Assembly (NCBI RefSeq): GCF_026262505.1
Contig: NC_067206.1
Span: forward strand, 38,515,660-38,579,659
DNA length: 64,000 nucleotides
Direction: 5' to 3'
Source of the DNA: Trichomonas vaginalis G3
Taxonomy: Eukaryota > Parabasalia > Trichomonadida > Trichomonadidae
Both the position numbers and the translations under genes were made by a program. Shown in pieces: positions 47,831 through 58,304 of this stretch; position 1 is the stretch's first letter, and each line of letters starts with the position of its first letter. The notes beneath the pieces are model-generated. The model was not told the origin of the DNA. It saw only the letters and a list, made by a program, of their open reading frames with translations, and searched no databases.

Positions 47831-49463
47831 TCAAACTTCTTCGTAAACACTTTGTCATGACTTCATCGTAAACACTTTGTCAAAACTTCTTCGTAAACAC
47901 TTTGTCATGACTTCATCGTATATGTTTTGTCAAAACTTCATCGAATTTAAACGTATATGTTTTGTCATGATTTCATCGTATATGTTTTGTTATGATTTCT
48001 TCGTATATGTTTTGTCAAAACTTCATCGTAAACACTTTGTCAAAACTTCTTCGTAAACACTTTATCATGACTTCATCGTAAACACTTTGTCAAAACTTCA
48101 TCGTAAACACTTTGTCAAAACTTCTTCGTAAACACTTTGTCATGACTTCATCGTATATGTTTTGTCAAAACTTCTTCGTAAACACTTTGTCATGACTTCA
48201 TCGTAAACACTTTGTCAAAACTTCTTCGTAAACACTTTGTCATGACTTCATCGTATATGTTTTGTCAAAACTTCATCGTAAACTAAACGTAAATGTTTTG
48301 TTATGACTTCATCGAACTTAAACGTATATGTTTTGTCAAAACTTCATCGTATATGTTTTGTCAAAACTTCATCGTAAACTAAACGTAAATGTTTTGTTAT
48401 GACTTCATCGAACTTAAACGTATATGTTTTGTCAAAACTTCATCGAACTTAAACGTATATGTTTTGTCATGATTTCATCGTAAATGTTTTGTTATGACTT
48501 CATCGAACTTAAACGTAAATGTTTTGTCGAAACTTCTTCGTAAACACTTTGTCAAAACTTCTTCGTAAACACTTTGTCATGACTTCATCGTATATGTTTT
48601 GTCAAAACTTCATCGAATTTAAACGTATATGTTTTGTCATGATTTCATCGTATATGTTTTGTTATGATTTCTTCGTATATGTTTTGTCAAAACTTCATCG
48701 TAAACACTTTGTCAAAACTTCTTCGTAAACACTTTGTCATGACTTCTTCGTAAATGTTTTGTCATGATTTCATCGTAAATGTTTTGTTATGACTTCTTCG
48801 TAAATGTTTTGTCATGACTTCATCGTAAATGTTTTGTTATGACTTCATCGAACTTAAACGTATATGTTTTGTCGAAACTTCTTCGTAAACACTTTGTCAT
48901 GACTTCATCGTATATGTTTTGTCAAAACTTCATCGAACTTAAACGTATATGTTTTGTCAAAACTTCATCGTAAACACTTTGTCAAAACTTCTTCGTAAAC
49001 ACTTTGTCATGATTTCTTCGTATATGTTTTGTCAAAACTTCATCGAACTTAAACGTATATGTTTTGTTAAAACTTCTTCGTAAACACTTTGTCATGATTT
49101 CTTCGTATATGTTTTGTCAAAACTTCTTCGTAAACACTTTGTCATGATTTCTTCGTATATGTTTTGTCATGACTTCATCGAACTTAAACGTATATGTTTT
49201 GTCATGATTTCATCGTAAATGTTTTGTTATGACTTCTTCGTAAATGTTTTGTCATGACTTCATCATAAATGTTTTGTTATGACTTCATCGAACTTAAACG
49301 TAAATGTTTTGTCGAAACTTCTTCGTAAACACTTTGTCAAAACTTCTTCGAAAACACTTTGTCGAAACTTCTTCGTAAACACTTTGTCAAAACTTCTTCG
49401 TAAACACTTTGTCAAAACTTCTTCGTAAACACTTTCTCAAAACTTCTTCGTAAACACTTTGTC

Positions 49464-51150
49464 ATGACTTCATCGTATATGTTTTGTCAAAACTTCATCG
49501 AAACTAAACGTAAATGTTTTGTCAAAACTTCATCGTATATGTTTTGTAATGATTTCTTCGTAAACACTTTGTCAAAACTTCTTCGTAAACACTTTGTCAA
49601 GACTTCTTTGTTTATTTTTTCTCAAAACTTCATCGAATTTAAACGTATATGTTTTGTCGAAACTTCTTCGTAAACACTTTGTCATGACTTCATCGTATAT
49701 GTTTTGTCAAAACTTCATCGAAACTAAACGTAAATGTTTTGTCAAAACTTCATCGTATATGTTTTGTTATGATTTCTTCGTAAACACTTTGTCAAAACTT
49801 CTTCGTAAACACTTTGTCAAGACTTCTTTGTTTATTTTTTCTCAAAACTTCATCGAATTTAAACGTATATGTTTTGTCGAAACTTCTTCGTAAACACTTT
49901 GTCATGACTTCATCGTATATGTTTTGTCAAAACTTCATCGTAAACTAAACGTAAATGTTTTGTCATGATTTCTTCGTAAATGTTTTGTCGAAACTTCTTC
50001 GTAAATGTTTTGTCAAAACTTCTTCGTAAACACTTTGTCATGATTTCATCGTAAATGCTTTGTCAAAACTTCTTCGTAAACACTTTGTCATGATTTCTTC
50101 GTATATGTTTTGTCAAAACTTCTTCGTAAACACTTTGTCATGACTTCATCGTATATGTTTTGTTATGATTTCTTCGTATATGTTTTGTTATGATTTCTTC
50201 GTAAATGCTTTGTCGAAACTTCTTCGTAAACACTTTGTCAAGACTTCATCGTATATGTTTTGTCAAAACTTCATCGTATATGTTTTGTCAAAACTTCATC
50301 GAACTTAAACGTATATGTTTTGTCAAAACTTCTTCGTAAACACTTTGTCATGATTTCTTCGTATATGTTTTGTCAAAACTTCTTCGTAAACACTTTGTCA
50401 TGATTTCTTCGTATATGTTTTGTCATGACTTCATCGAACTTAAACGTATATGTTTTGTCATGATTTCATCGTAAATGTTTTGTTATGACTTCTTCGTAAA
50501 TGTTTTGTCATGACTTCATCATAAATGTTTTGTTATGATTTCTTCGTATATGTTTTGTCAAAACTTCATCGTAAACACTTTGTCAAAACTTCTTCGTAAA
50601 CACTTTGTCATGACTTCATCGTAAACACTTTGTCAAAACTTCTTCGTAAACACTTTGTCATGACTTCTTCGTATATGTTTTGTCAAAACTTCTTCGTAAA
50701 CACTTTGTCATGACTTCATCGTATATGTTTTGTCAAAACTTCATCGAAACTAAACGTAAATGTTTTGTCAAAACTTCATCGTATATGTTTTGTTATGATT
50801 TCTTCGTAAACACTTTGTCAAAACTTCTTCGTAAACACTTTGTCAAGACTTCTTTGTTTATTTTTTCTCAAAACTTCATCGAATTTAAACGTATATGTTT
50901 TGTCGAAACTTCTTCGTAAACACTTTGTCATGACTTCATCGTATATGTTTTGTCAAAACTTCATCGAAACTAAACGTAAATGTTTTGTCAAAACTTCATC
51001 GTATATGTTTTGTTATGATTTCTTCGTAAACACTTTGTCAAAACTTCTTCGTAAACACTTTGTCAAGACTTCTTTGTTTATTTTTTCTCAAAACTTCATC
51101 GAATTTAAACGTATATGTTTTGTCGAAACTTCTTCGTAAACACTTTGTCA
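49464..51150 (+). repeat. ~220-bp higher-order repeat with a TTTGTTTATTTTTTCTC variant
   Basis: A distinctive monomer variant with CTTCTTTGTTTATTTTTTCT recurs near 49604, 49824, 50850 and 51070: two tandem pairs of a ~220-bp unit, the second pair an almost exact copy of the first about 1246 bases further on. Confidence 0.8.
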
Positions 51151-51326
51151 TGACTTCATCGTATATGTTTTGTCAAAACTTCATCGTAAACTAAACGTAA
51201 ATGTTTTGTCATGATTTCTTCGTAAATGTTTTGTCGAAACTTCTTCGTAAATGTTTTGTCAAAACTTCTTCGTAAACACTTTGTCATGATTTCATCGTAA
51301 ATGCTTCGTAAATGCTTCGTAAATGT

Positions 51327-51720
51327 TGCTGAATTCAGCATAAAAATATTTTTAGGTGAAGAGGTGAGATCTCACCTGTTTTTTCACCTCTGTTTTCACC
51401 CTGTTGAATTTACACCAAAAATATATTTTCTTTGAAAAGGTTAGATCTAACCTCATTTCATTCTATACACAATCTACATCATAGACGATTTAATAGATAT
51501 AATACTTTACTGTTTCATCTGATATAAACATTATTTGGTGAAAGTATCCTAAAAATATTTGATGGACTTTAACTAAAATAATTTTTATCGTAGATGGTTA
51601 GATCTAACCTTTTCAAAGAAAATATATTTTTGGTGTAAATTCAACAGGGTGAAAAAAGAGGTGAAAAAACAGGTGAGATCTCACCTCTTCACCTAAAAAT
51701 ATTTTTATGCTGAATTCAGC
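51327..51720. other. Palindromic centre of the element
   Basis: The point where satellite orientation flips. Arms 51327-51453 and 51598-51720 are reverse complements and hold, from outside in, the palindrome GCTGAATTCAGC, a 49-bp hairpin with core AGGTGAGATCTCACCT (51354-51402; 51646-51694), the spacer with ATATATTTTTGGTGTAAATT, and the palindrome GGTTAGATCTAACC. The unpaired middle (about 51454-51597) is unique A/T-rich DNA without a gene. Identity of the two sides continues about 110 bases into the satellite. A replication start, resolution site or packaging signal are all possible; the sequence alone does not decide. Confidence 0.85.
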
Positions 51721-53812
51721 AACATTTACGAAGCATTTACGAAGCATTTACGATGAAATCATGACAAAGTGTTTACGAAGAAGTTTTGACAAAACATTTA
51801 CGAAGAAGTTTTGACAAAACATTTACGTTTAGTTTACGATGAAGTTTTGACAAAGTGTTTACGAAAAAGTTTCGACAAAGTATTTACGAAGAAATCATGA
51901 CAAAACATATACGATGAAATCATGACAAAGCCTATACGATGAAATCATGACAAAACATTTACGAAGAAGTCATGACAAAACATATACGATGAAGTCATGA
52001 CAAAGTGTTTACGAAGAAGTTTCGACAAAACATATACGTTTAAGTTCGATGAAGTCATGACAAAACATATACGATGAAGTCATGACAAAGTGTTTACGAA
52101 GAAGTTTTGACAAAACATATACGAAGAAATCATGACAAAGTGTTTACGAAGAAGTTTTGACAAAACATATACGTTTAAGTTCGATGAAGTTTTGACAAAA
52201 CATATACGATGAAGTTTTGACAAAACATATACGATGAAGTTTTGAGAAAGTGTTTACGAAGAAGTTTTGACAAAGTGTTTACGAAGAAGTTTTGACAAAG
52301 TGTTTACGAAGAAGTTTCGACAAAGTGTTTACGAAGAAGTTTTGACAAAGTGTTTACGAAGAAGTTTCGACAAAACATTTACGTTTAAGTTCGATGAAGT
52401 CATAACAAAACATTTACGATGAAATCATGACAAAACATTTACGAAGAAGTCATGACAAAACATATACGATGAAGTTTTGACAAAGTGTTTACGAAGAAGT
52501 TTCGACAAAGCATTTACGTTTAAGTTCGATGAAGTTTTGACAAAACATATACGAAGAAGTCATGACAAATTGTTTACGAAGAAGTCTTGACAAAGTGTTT
52601 ACGATGAAGTTTTGACAAAACATATACGAAGAAATCATAACAAAACATATACGATGAAATCATGACAAAACATATACGTTTAAATTCGATGAAGTTTTGA
52701 CAAAGTGTTTACGAAGAAGTTTTGACAAAGTGTTTACGAAGAAGTTTTGACAAAGTGTTTACGAAGAAGTTTTGACAAAGTGTTTACGAAGAAGTTTCGA
52801 CAAAACATATACGATGAAATCATGACAAAACATATACGTTTAAGTTCGATGAAGTTTTGACAAAACATATACGTTTAAGTTCGATGAAGTTTTGACAAAA
52901 CATTTACGATGAAGTCATGACAAAACATTTACGTTTAGTTTACGATGAAGTTTTGACAAAGTGTTTACGAAGAAGTTTCGACAAAGTGTTTACGAAGAAG
53001 TTTCGACAAAGTGTTTACGAAGAAGTTTTGACAAAGTGTTTACGAAGAAGTTTCGACAAAACATTTACGTTTAAGTTCGATGAAGTCATAACAAAGCCTA
53101 TACGATGAAATCATGACAAAGTCATAACAAAACATATACGATGAAGTCATGACAAAACATTTACGTTTAGTTTACGATGAAGTCATGACAAAGTGTTTAC
53201 GAAGAAGTTTCGACAAAACATTTACGAAGAAGTCATGACAAAGTGTTTACGAAGAAGTTTTGACAAAGTGTTTACGAAGAAGTTTCGACAAAACATTTAC
53301 GTTTAAGTTCGATGAAGTCATAACAAAGCCTATACGATGAAATCATGACAAAGTCATAACAAAACATATACGATGAAGTCATGACAAAACATTTACGTTT
53401 AGTTTACGAAGAAGTTTCGACAAAGCATATACGAAGAAGTCATGACAAAACATTTACGAAGAAGTCATGACAAAACATATACGATGAAGTTTTGACAAAA
53501 CATATACGATGAAGTTTTGACAAAGTGTTTACGATGAAGTTTTGACAAAGTGTTTACGATGAAGTTTTGACAAAGTGTTTACGATGAAGTTTTGACAAAG
53601 TGTTTATGATGAAGTTTTGACAAAGTGTTTACGATGAAATCATAACAAAACATATACGAAGAAGTTTCGACAAAGCATTTACGATGAAGTTTTGACAAAG
53701 TGTTTACGATGAAGTTTTGACAAAGTGTTTACGATGAAGTCATGACAAAACATTTACGTTTAGTTTACGAAGAAGTTTCGACAAAACATATACGAAGAAG
53801 TTTCGACAACTT
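51721..53812 (-). repeat. Minor satellite block, inverted orientation, ~2.1 kb
   Basis: The same 25-bp monomers as the major block, in reverse (TTTACGAAGAAGTTTTGACA and variants), about 80 copies. Inner and outer edges mirror the edges of the major block closely; the inside differs by reshuffling of variants. No indel-error signature and no gene. It is fifteen times shorter than its partner. Confidence 0.95.
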
Positions 53813-53884
53813 CAAAGAGGAAGAATAAAAAAATCTAAGCTAATTTTATTTTTTTTTATAAAATTTTATCTCATATGAAAGAAC

Positions 53885-54040
53885 ATGAATTTAGAATATT
53901 CGGAACTCATGACAGAAGAAGAGAACGAAGAACATGTAAAAGATTATGCAAAATTTCTGAAGGTATATAAAGCTTATGAAAAAGCGTATGAAAAGTTTAT
54001 ACATTGGGGAATTGTTGTAAAATATCCATATGAAGACTAA
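53885..54040 (+). CDS. 51-residue repeat-bearing small protein, right arm
   Basis: ATG at 53885, stop at 54038-54040. Same beginning (MNLEYSELMTEEENEEHVKD) and end (HWGIVVKYPYED) as the left-arm 71-residue ORF, but with one rather than two copies of the 20-residue repeat. Sixty bases is an exact multiple of a codon, so both versions stay open. The upstream 70 bases are A/T-rich (ATCTAAGCTAATTTT..., CTCATATGAAAGAAC) and probably the promoter. Confidence 0.55.
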   Translation: MNLEYSELMTEEENEEHVKDYAKFLKVYKAYEKAYEKFIHWGIVVKYPYED

Positions 54041-54069
54041 CCAAAAATATATTTTTGAATAACTGATGG

Positions 54070-54395
54070 TGTTACCATGTTACCATGTGCTACCAGGTTA
54101 TTTAACTTCTTTTAAAAATGATGACAACATGACATTTTGACAACAAGTACGAAAGGAGGAAGGCATTTATGAATTATTTTTGAATAACTGATGGTGTTAC
54201 CATGTTACCATGTGCTACCAGGTTATTTAACTTCTTTTAAAAATGATGACAACATGACATTTTGACAACAAGTACGAAAGGAGGAAGGCATTTATGAATT
54301 ATTTTTGAATAACTGATGGTGTTACCATGTTACCATGTGCTACCAGGTTATTTAACTTCTTTTAAAAATGATGACAACATGACATTTTGACAACA
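54070..54395 (+). repeat. Three D modules, right arm
   Basis: ~76-bp modules at 54070-54145, 54195-54270 and 54320-54395, each TGTTACCATGTTACCATG ... GACATTTTGACAACA, separated by the same ~49-bp linker. They lie downstream of the primase-helicase gene in this arm. The left arm has two, so one 125-bp unit was gained or lost. Confidence 0.9.
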
Positions 54396-54432
54396 CAGCA
54401 GGATTAATGCAAAAATAAATTCCAATCATACT

Positions 54433-56745
54433 TTATAAAGCTTCATTTACAGGTATTTCATCGTCAGTAAATGAATCCTCATTATCGTTTGGTTCAACCT
54501 GTTTATATAATCCTTTCATTTCTTCTTTCAAAACATAACACCATGTTTGTTTACCGTCTATTCTTCTATGTTTCCTATCACATTTATCCTTAATACTCAT
54601 TTGGAAATTCTTGTCTTTCATGTCTGATGGTTTGCAGAATAGAGCATTTTTACACGTCATACCTGCACACAATTCATCATAATGTGTATTTATCCATACA
54701 TCTAAAGGATTTGTTGATAATTCAATTAAATCTTGTTTGGCTTCAGTCATCGGAATGATTCGTACATTAAATGATGAAAGGTCATATTGCATAAAATATG
54801 TTAAAAGGTTATCATAAAATTCCTTTGTGCATGAATCCATTAAATTCTTGAAGTAATCAAATTGACCCTTAAATTTACCATTAACTCTTAAAACCACGTA
54901 TCTTCTGTCTCCAACTTCAATTTTGACAGGGTAAACGTTATTAGTTACGAAAATGAAGTTTGCAACGTTCTGAGCAGTTCTTCTGGGTTGATTCTTTTCA
55001 TTAATTCTAATCTCATTATCCGTTATAATTGATTTCAAAGCGTTGAAGTTTGCGAGTCTATCTTCACCTACATTCTTGAGTTCATTAAGTACAAGAAACA
55101 TTTTATTCTCAACTACTGAATTGAAATTACCCGTTAGCTCACCTATTTCGGTAATGTTTTTGCATGAATAACCGGCGAGAAGTTCAGAAATAATGTCTGT
55201 AAATCTGTTTTTACCTGTTCCCTGAAGTCCTTTCAAAATAATTGCTGTTTCATTCTTGATTCCAGGATGTTGAATCATTGATGCAATCCAGCCGAGTAGG
55301 TATTTATACACTTCATCGTTATTATCACAAATGGCTTCTTTAATGAAATTCATAAACATCTCAATTTTTGAGTAATCAGGCTTTTCGAGAATGTTGTATT
55401 TATAACCTTGAAACGTTGAGAAAACATCCGGGGAATCAGATTTAAAGCAAACACCCTTAACGGTTAATGGGGATAATTGATTTAGTAGTACATCCCATGC
55501 TGTTATTGTTTTACCTTCTTCTTTAAATAATTTAATCATTTTGAGTGACTCTTTCATGTTTGATTGAAGAACGAATGATATTTGATTCATTTTGTCGTGG
55601 ATATTATAGTCCTTTTGAATGAAATATTTATTTCCACAATCTACAAAACGGATTACACGTGATAAATCCTCAATTACTTCAGAACTGTTTTTATACCGAT
55701 GATTTTCAGCCTTGCGTCTAATATCTGTTATCAAAAACGAGTCATCAAGTTTTATATCAAATGTTATTTTTGGCTTACGTAATAAAGGTAAAACGTATTC
55801 ATCATAATATTCCTTTTGATATAGTTTTAGAATCTTCACCAAAACAAATGGAGAAGTCATTAAATGTGCATATCTACTACGTGCTTTTTCAAAATTACTT
55901 TTTGCATTTTCTGTTAAACTGCAGAAGTTATAAACGTTATCGTATGCTTCATTAATCAAATGATTAGGTAACGAATTAATTGCTTGAAACAGTGTGAATA
56001 ATGTTATTTCTTTTTCTAAATTCATGTTTCCACCGTCATTATGTACTTCAAAATCACTGATGCCATCAACTATGCTCTGGGCAAGTTTATCGTCAATGTT
56101 TACATCTTTGTTTTCATTCATGATAGTCTTTATTTCTTCATTCTTTTGTTCAACTCTTACCTTAATATTCAAATCATTTAATATATCATTCACTGTTCTA
56201 GTTAATGTTGAATCGTAACTTCCACGAATGAATGAGTATGTATTGATTGGTTCTGTTGCATTCTTGCGAACTCTTGAATCAGCCATAACTACTAAAGAAC
56301 GCTTTGAATCATCCATTGAAGTCATTATATCAATATCATAATCATTGCAGGAATAGCATTTAATCATTCTGTTCGAAACTGCATAGAAGAAATTAGTGTT
56401 GCAATAAATGTGAAGACCTCCTGAAGCGGTTTTAACGATAACATCTTTATCCGAAAGTTTTGATAGAATGTCTTTTCTAACTGTTTCTTTAAGTTCATCA
56501 TTGTACGATTTATTGATATCAACATCTATAATAGTTAAATTTGGAATTTTATTTACTAATAAAGCCACACCAGTTTTCCTTCCTCTTCCTCCATCGTGTT
56601 TGAGGTAGTTATGTAAATCAATCTTATTTTCACCAATTCTTTCGTTGAGGGTTTTAGTTTCTGCCACAACTAATTCCTCAGCTAATGAATCAATAACTTT
56701 TTCATCAGAAATGATATAGTTGCTGTTGTTGTTTGTTGCTGTCAT
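54433..56745 (-). CDS. Primase-helicase, right arm
   Basis: Minus-strand copy of the 770-residue protein described for 16585-18897; the two translations are identical throughout, including the primase-like DxD and SGGLHIY motifs and all SF3 helicase motifs. The gene looks whole. Two complete identical copies in opposite arms point to a very recent origin or to continuous equalisation by recombination or replication between arms. It reads away from the right tip toward the satellite, as the left copy does from its own tip. Confidence 0.9.
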   Translation of the reverse strand: MTATNNNSNYIISDEKVIDSLAEELVVAETKTLNERIGENKIDLHNYLKHDGGRGRKTGVALLVNKIPNLTIIDVDINKSYNDELKETVRKDILSKLSDKDVIVKTASGGLHIYCNTNFFYAVSNRMIKCYSCNDYDIDIMTSMDDSKRSLVVMADSRVRKNATEPINTYSFIRGSYDSTLTRTVNDILNDLNIKVRVEQKNEEIKTIMNENKDVNIDDKLAQSIVDGISDFEVHNDGGNMNLEKEITLFTLFQAINSLPNHLINEAYDNVYNFCSLTENAKSNFEKARSRYAHLMTSPFVLVKILKLYQKEYYDEYVLPLLRKPKITFDIKLDDSFLITDIRRKAENHRYKNSSEVIEDLSRVIRFVDCGNKYFIQKDYNIHDKMNQISFVLQSNMKESLKMIKLFKEEGKTITAWDVLLNQLSPLTVKGVCFKSDSPDVFSTFQGYKYNILEKPDYSKIEMFMNFIKEAICDNNDEVYKYLLGWIASMIQHPGIKNETAIILKGLQGTGKNRFTDIISELLAGYSCKNITEIGELTGNFNSVVENKMFLVLNELKNVGEDRLANFNALKSIITDNEIRINEKNQPRRTAQNVANFIFVTNNVYPVKIEVGDRRYVVLRVNGKFKGQFDYFKNLMDSCTKEFYDNLLTYFMQYDLSSFNVRIIPMTEAKQDLIELSTNPLDVWINTHYDELCAGMTCKNALFCKPSDMKDKNFQMSIKDKCDRKHRRIDGKQTWCYVLKEEMKGLYKQVEPNDNEDSFTDDEIPVNEAL

Positions 56746-56808
56746 TTAGATAGGAATAAAAAAATAAAAATAATTTTAAAACTAACTTTATTTTTGGACT
56801 GCATCAAA

Positions 56809-56896
56809 TTTCCTGGACTGTTGTCTAAATGTCATGTTGTCATCATTTTTAAGAGAAGTTAATTAACCTGGTAGCACATGGTAACATGGTAACAGT
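56809..56896 (-). repeat. ~88-bp U module, right arm, helicase-proximal
   Basis: Reverse-complement counterpart of 16434-16521. It lies 63 bases upstream of the helicase start at 56745. The far copy is at 57113-57199. Confidence 0.85.
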
Positions 56897-57112
56897 GAAA
56901 ACATTAACGTAAACATAAACGTAAACATTAATGTAAACATAAACGTAAACATTAACGTAAACATAAACGTAAACATTAATGAAAACATTAACGTAAACAT
57001 AAACGTAAACATAAACGTAAACATTAATGAAAACATTAACGTAAACATAAACGTAAACATAAACGTAAACATTAATGAAAACATTAACGTAAACATAAAC
57101 GATAAAATTTAT
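56897..57112. repeat. 12-bp tandem array, right arm
   Basis: The same ATTAACGTAAAC / ATAAACGTAAAC units as the left-arm array but about 60 bases longer (216 against 156). A higher-order pattern appears as three repeats of a block containing ATTAATGAAAAC. Not coding. Confidence 0.9.
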
Positions 57113-57199
57113 TTCCTGGACTGTTGTCAAAATGTCATGTTGTCATCATTTTTAAGAGAAGTTAATTAACCTGGTAGCACATGGTAACATGGTAACAGT
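57113..57199 (-). repeat. ~88-bp U module, right arm, distal
   Basis: Counterpart of 16191-16277, from TTTCCTGGACTGTTGTCAAA to GGTAACATGGTAACAGT in this orientation. It is followed outward by a few satellite monomers (57210-57300) and about 80 bases of gene-free DNA before the HNH-like remnant. Confidence 0.85.
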
Positions 57200-57384
57200 G
57201 AAAACATTAACGTTTAAGTTCGACAAAACATTTACGATGAAATCATGACAAAACATATACGATGAAATCATGACAAAACATATACGTTTAGTTTCGATGA
57301 AGTTAGTGTCTATGTTATACAGTAATGTTAGTCATGAATGTTTGTCCTAAGTGTTGGCGTTAGTGTTGAAAAATAATGTTTGTC

Positions 57385-57705
57385 CTACATGAAGCCGTAC
57401 AAGCGTTTGAATTTGTTTATGAATAAAATTACACTCTTGTTTTCTGTATCTATCATACAAACATAAGCAGCACCTGTTTTTGTAAAGTTTATATGAAGTT
57501 TTCGATAGTTAAGACCTGTATAATAATAGAATGCGTCTTCATTCTCAACATAGTAGTAGAACTCAAACGAATGCTTACCATAATCTGTTATTTCAACAGC
57601 TTCGTCAGATATTTCATCAACGAACTCATAAACTATATCGCCATACTTGCTTTTATTTCTATTGTTTTCAGATCTAGAACACCAACGAAGGTTTTTACAT
57701 TCATA
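57385..57705 (-). pseudogene. HNH-endonuclease-like remnant, right arm
   Basis: Mirror copy of 15685-16005 with the same 107-codon open frame, the NLRWCSRSENNRNK signature near its start and the terminal NKFKRLYGFM. Incomplete as in the left arm, so the loss came before the two arms were last made equal. Confidence 0.55.
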
Positions 57706-57707
57706 CT

Positions 57708-57851
57708 ATGAAGGATGGTAGAGTTCAGTTTAGAAAGATAAAGCAACCATTAGATAAAGAAGGAATTTTGAGAAAGATTAAACTTCATGAGGACAACATT
57801 GCTGAACTTAAGAAGAAGCTAGAAGAGTTGGAGAAAGGAAGAGAGTTATAA
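57708..57851 (+). CDS. 47-residue coiled-coil mini-protein, right arm
   Basis: ATG 57708 to TAA 57849-57851; sequence as in the left arm (start MKDGRVQFRKIKQPLDKEG, end ELKKKLEELEKGREL). A 15-base gap separates it from the hairpin at 57867. Possible independent peptide or detached tail of the endonuclease-like gene. Confidence 0.45.
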   Translation: MKDGRVQFRKIKQPLDKEGILRKIKLHEDNIAELKKKLEELEKGREL

Positions 57852-57866
57852 AGCAATGAATTCACC

Positions 57867-57914
57867 AGGGTGAAAAAGAGGTGAAAAAAGAGGTGAGTTT
57901 TCATCACTTCACCT
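57867..57914. other. 48-bp hairpin, right arm
   Basis: Mirror of 15476-15523: arms AGGGTGAA, AGGTGAAA, AGGTGAGT against TCATCACT and TTCACCT. It stands between the coiled-coil ORF and the 94-codon gene, where a transcript terminator or leader structure could act. Confidence 0.7.
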
Positions 57915-58019
57915 AAATTTATTTTTGTGCTATGTTTTCATACGTGTGAGGGTGGTGATATCATTAATTTTTAAGTTTATTTTTTATTTTATTTTTATTT
58001 TATTTTTATTTGGATGTAA

Positions 58020-58304
58020 ATGACAGAACAAAAGCAACTCATACAAATCGAAAAATATAACAAACATACATTTAAACATTTATTCTTCCTTCCTGAGCAT
58101 AACATGTTCTTTCAAATACATCCGAGACCAGTTGACTTTTCATTGACTGTGTATAAAGATAGAAATAGTTATATCATTAAACCATACGATGACGAAGGTA
58201 AGTTATGTAAATTGTACGTTAAGAAGTTAGAGAAAGTTTATGGCTTCAAGTATGACTACAATAGGGTTAACACTGATGATGAAGATATTGAGGAAAATTT
58301 ATGA
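58020..58304 (+). CDS. 94-residue hypothetical protein, right arm
   Basis: Complete ORF starting MTEQKQLIQIEKYNKHTFKH, continuing FQIHPRPVDFSLTVYKDRN and KPYDDEGKLCKLYVKKLEKV, with an acidic tail (NTDDEDIEENL). Upstream is a run of TTTTATTTTTATTT blocks. The segment ending KKLEKVYGF resembles the end of the HNH-associated domain next door (NKFKRLYGF), so both may derive from one accessory domain. It is the outermost gene of the element, reading toward the tip. No known family recognised. The left-arm copy is broken. Confidence 0.55.
   Translation: MTEQKQLIQIEKYNKHTFKHLFFLPEHNMFFQIHPRPVDFSLTVYKDRNSYIIKPYDDEGKLCKLYVKKLEKVYGFKYDYNRVNTDDEDIEENL

Larger units (their letters stand above)
19457..51326 (+). 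repeat. Major satellite block, 25-bp monomer, ~31.9 kb
   Basis: Over 1200 monomers in one orientation. Each is built from three slots with a small alphabet: CTTCATCG or CTTCTTCG (less often TTTC); then TAAACACTTTGT, TATATGTTTTGT, TAAATGTTTTGT or TAAATGCTTTGT; then CAAAA, CATGA, TATGA, CGAAA or CAAGA. A 35-36 bp long form inserts AACTTAAACG, AATTTAAACG or TAAACTAAACG before the second slot. Open frames in it (MFCRNFF..., KLLRKHF...) are a consequence of few stops in the monomer and are not genes. Higher-order repeats of 0.2 to ~3 kb are present. Nothing else lies in this stretch. Confidence 0.95.

Noticed and set aside
21095-51139. Dozens of 60-113 codon open frames with MFCRNFFVNTLSKLL- or KHFVMTSSYMFC-like products
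   Set aside because: They arise from a stop-poor 25-bp tandem repeat read in successive phases; they appear wherever the same monomer order occurs and have no start context or independent conservation.
19457-51326. CRISPR-like array
   Set aside because: Repeat period of 25 bp with no unique spacers; every unit is the same satellite family. Eukaryotic context as well.
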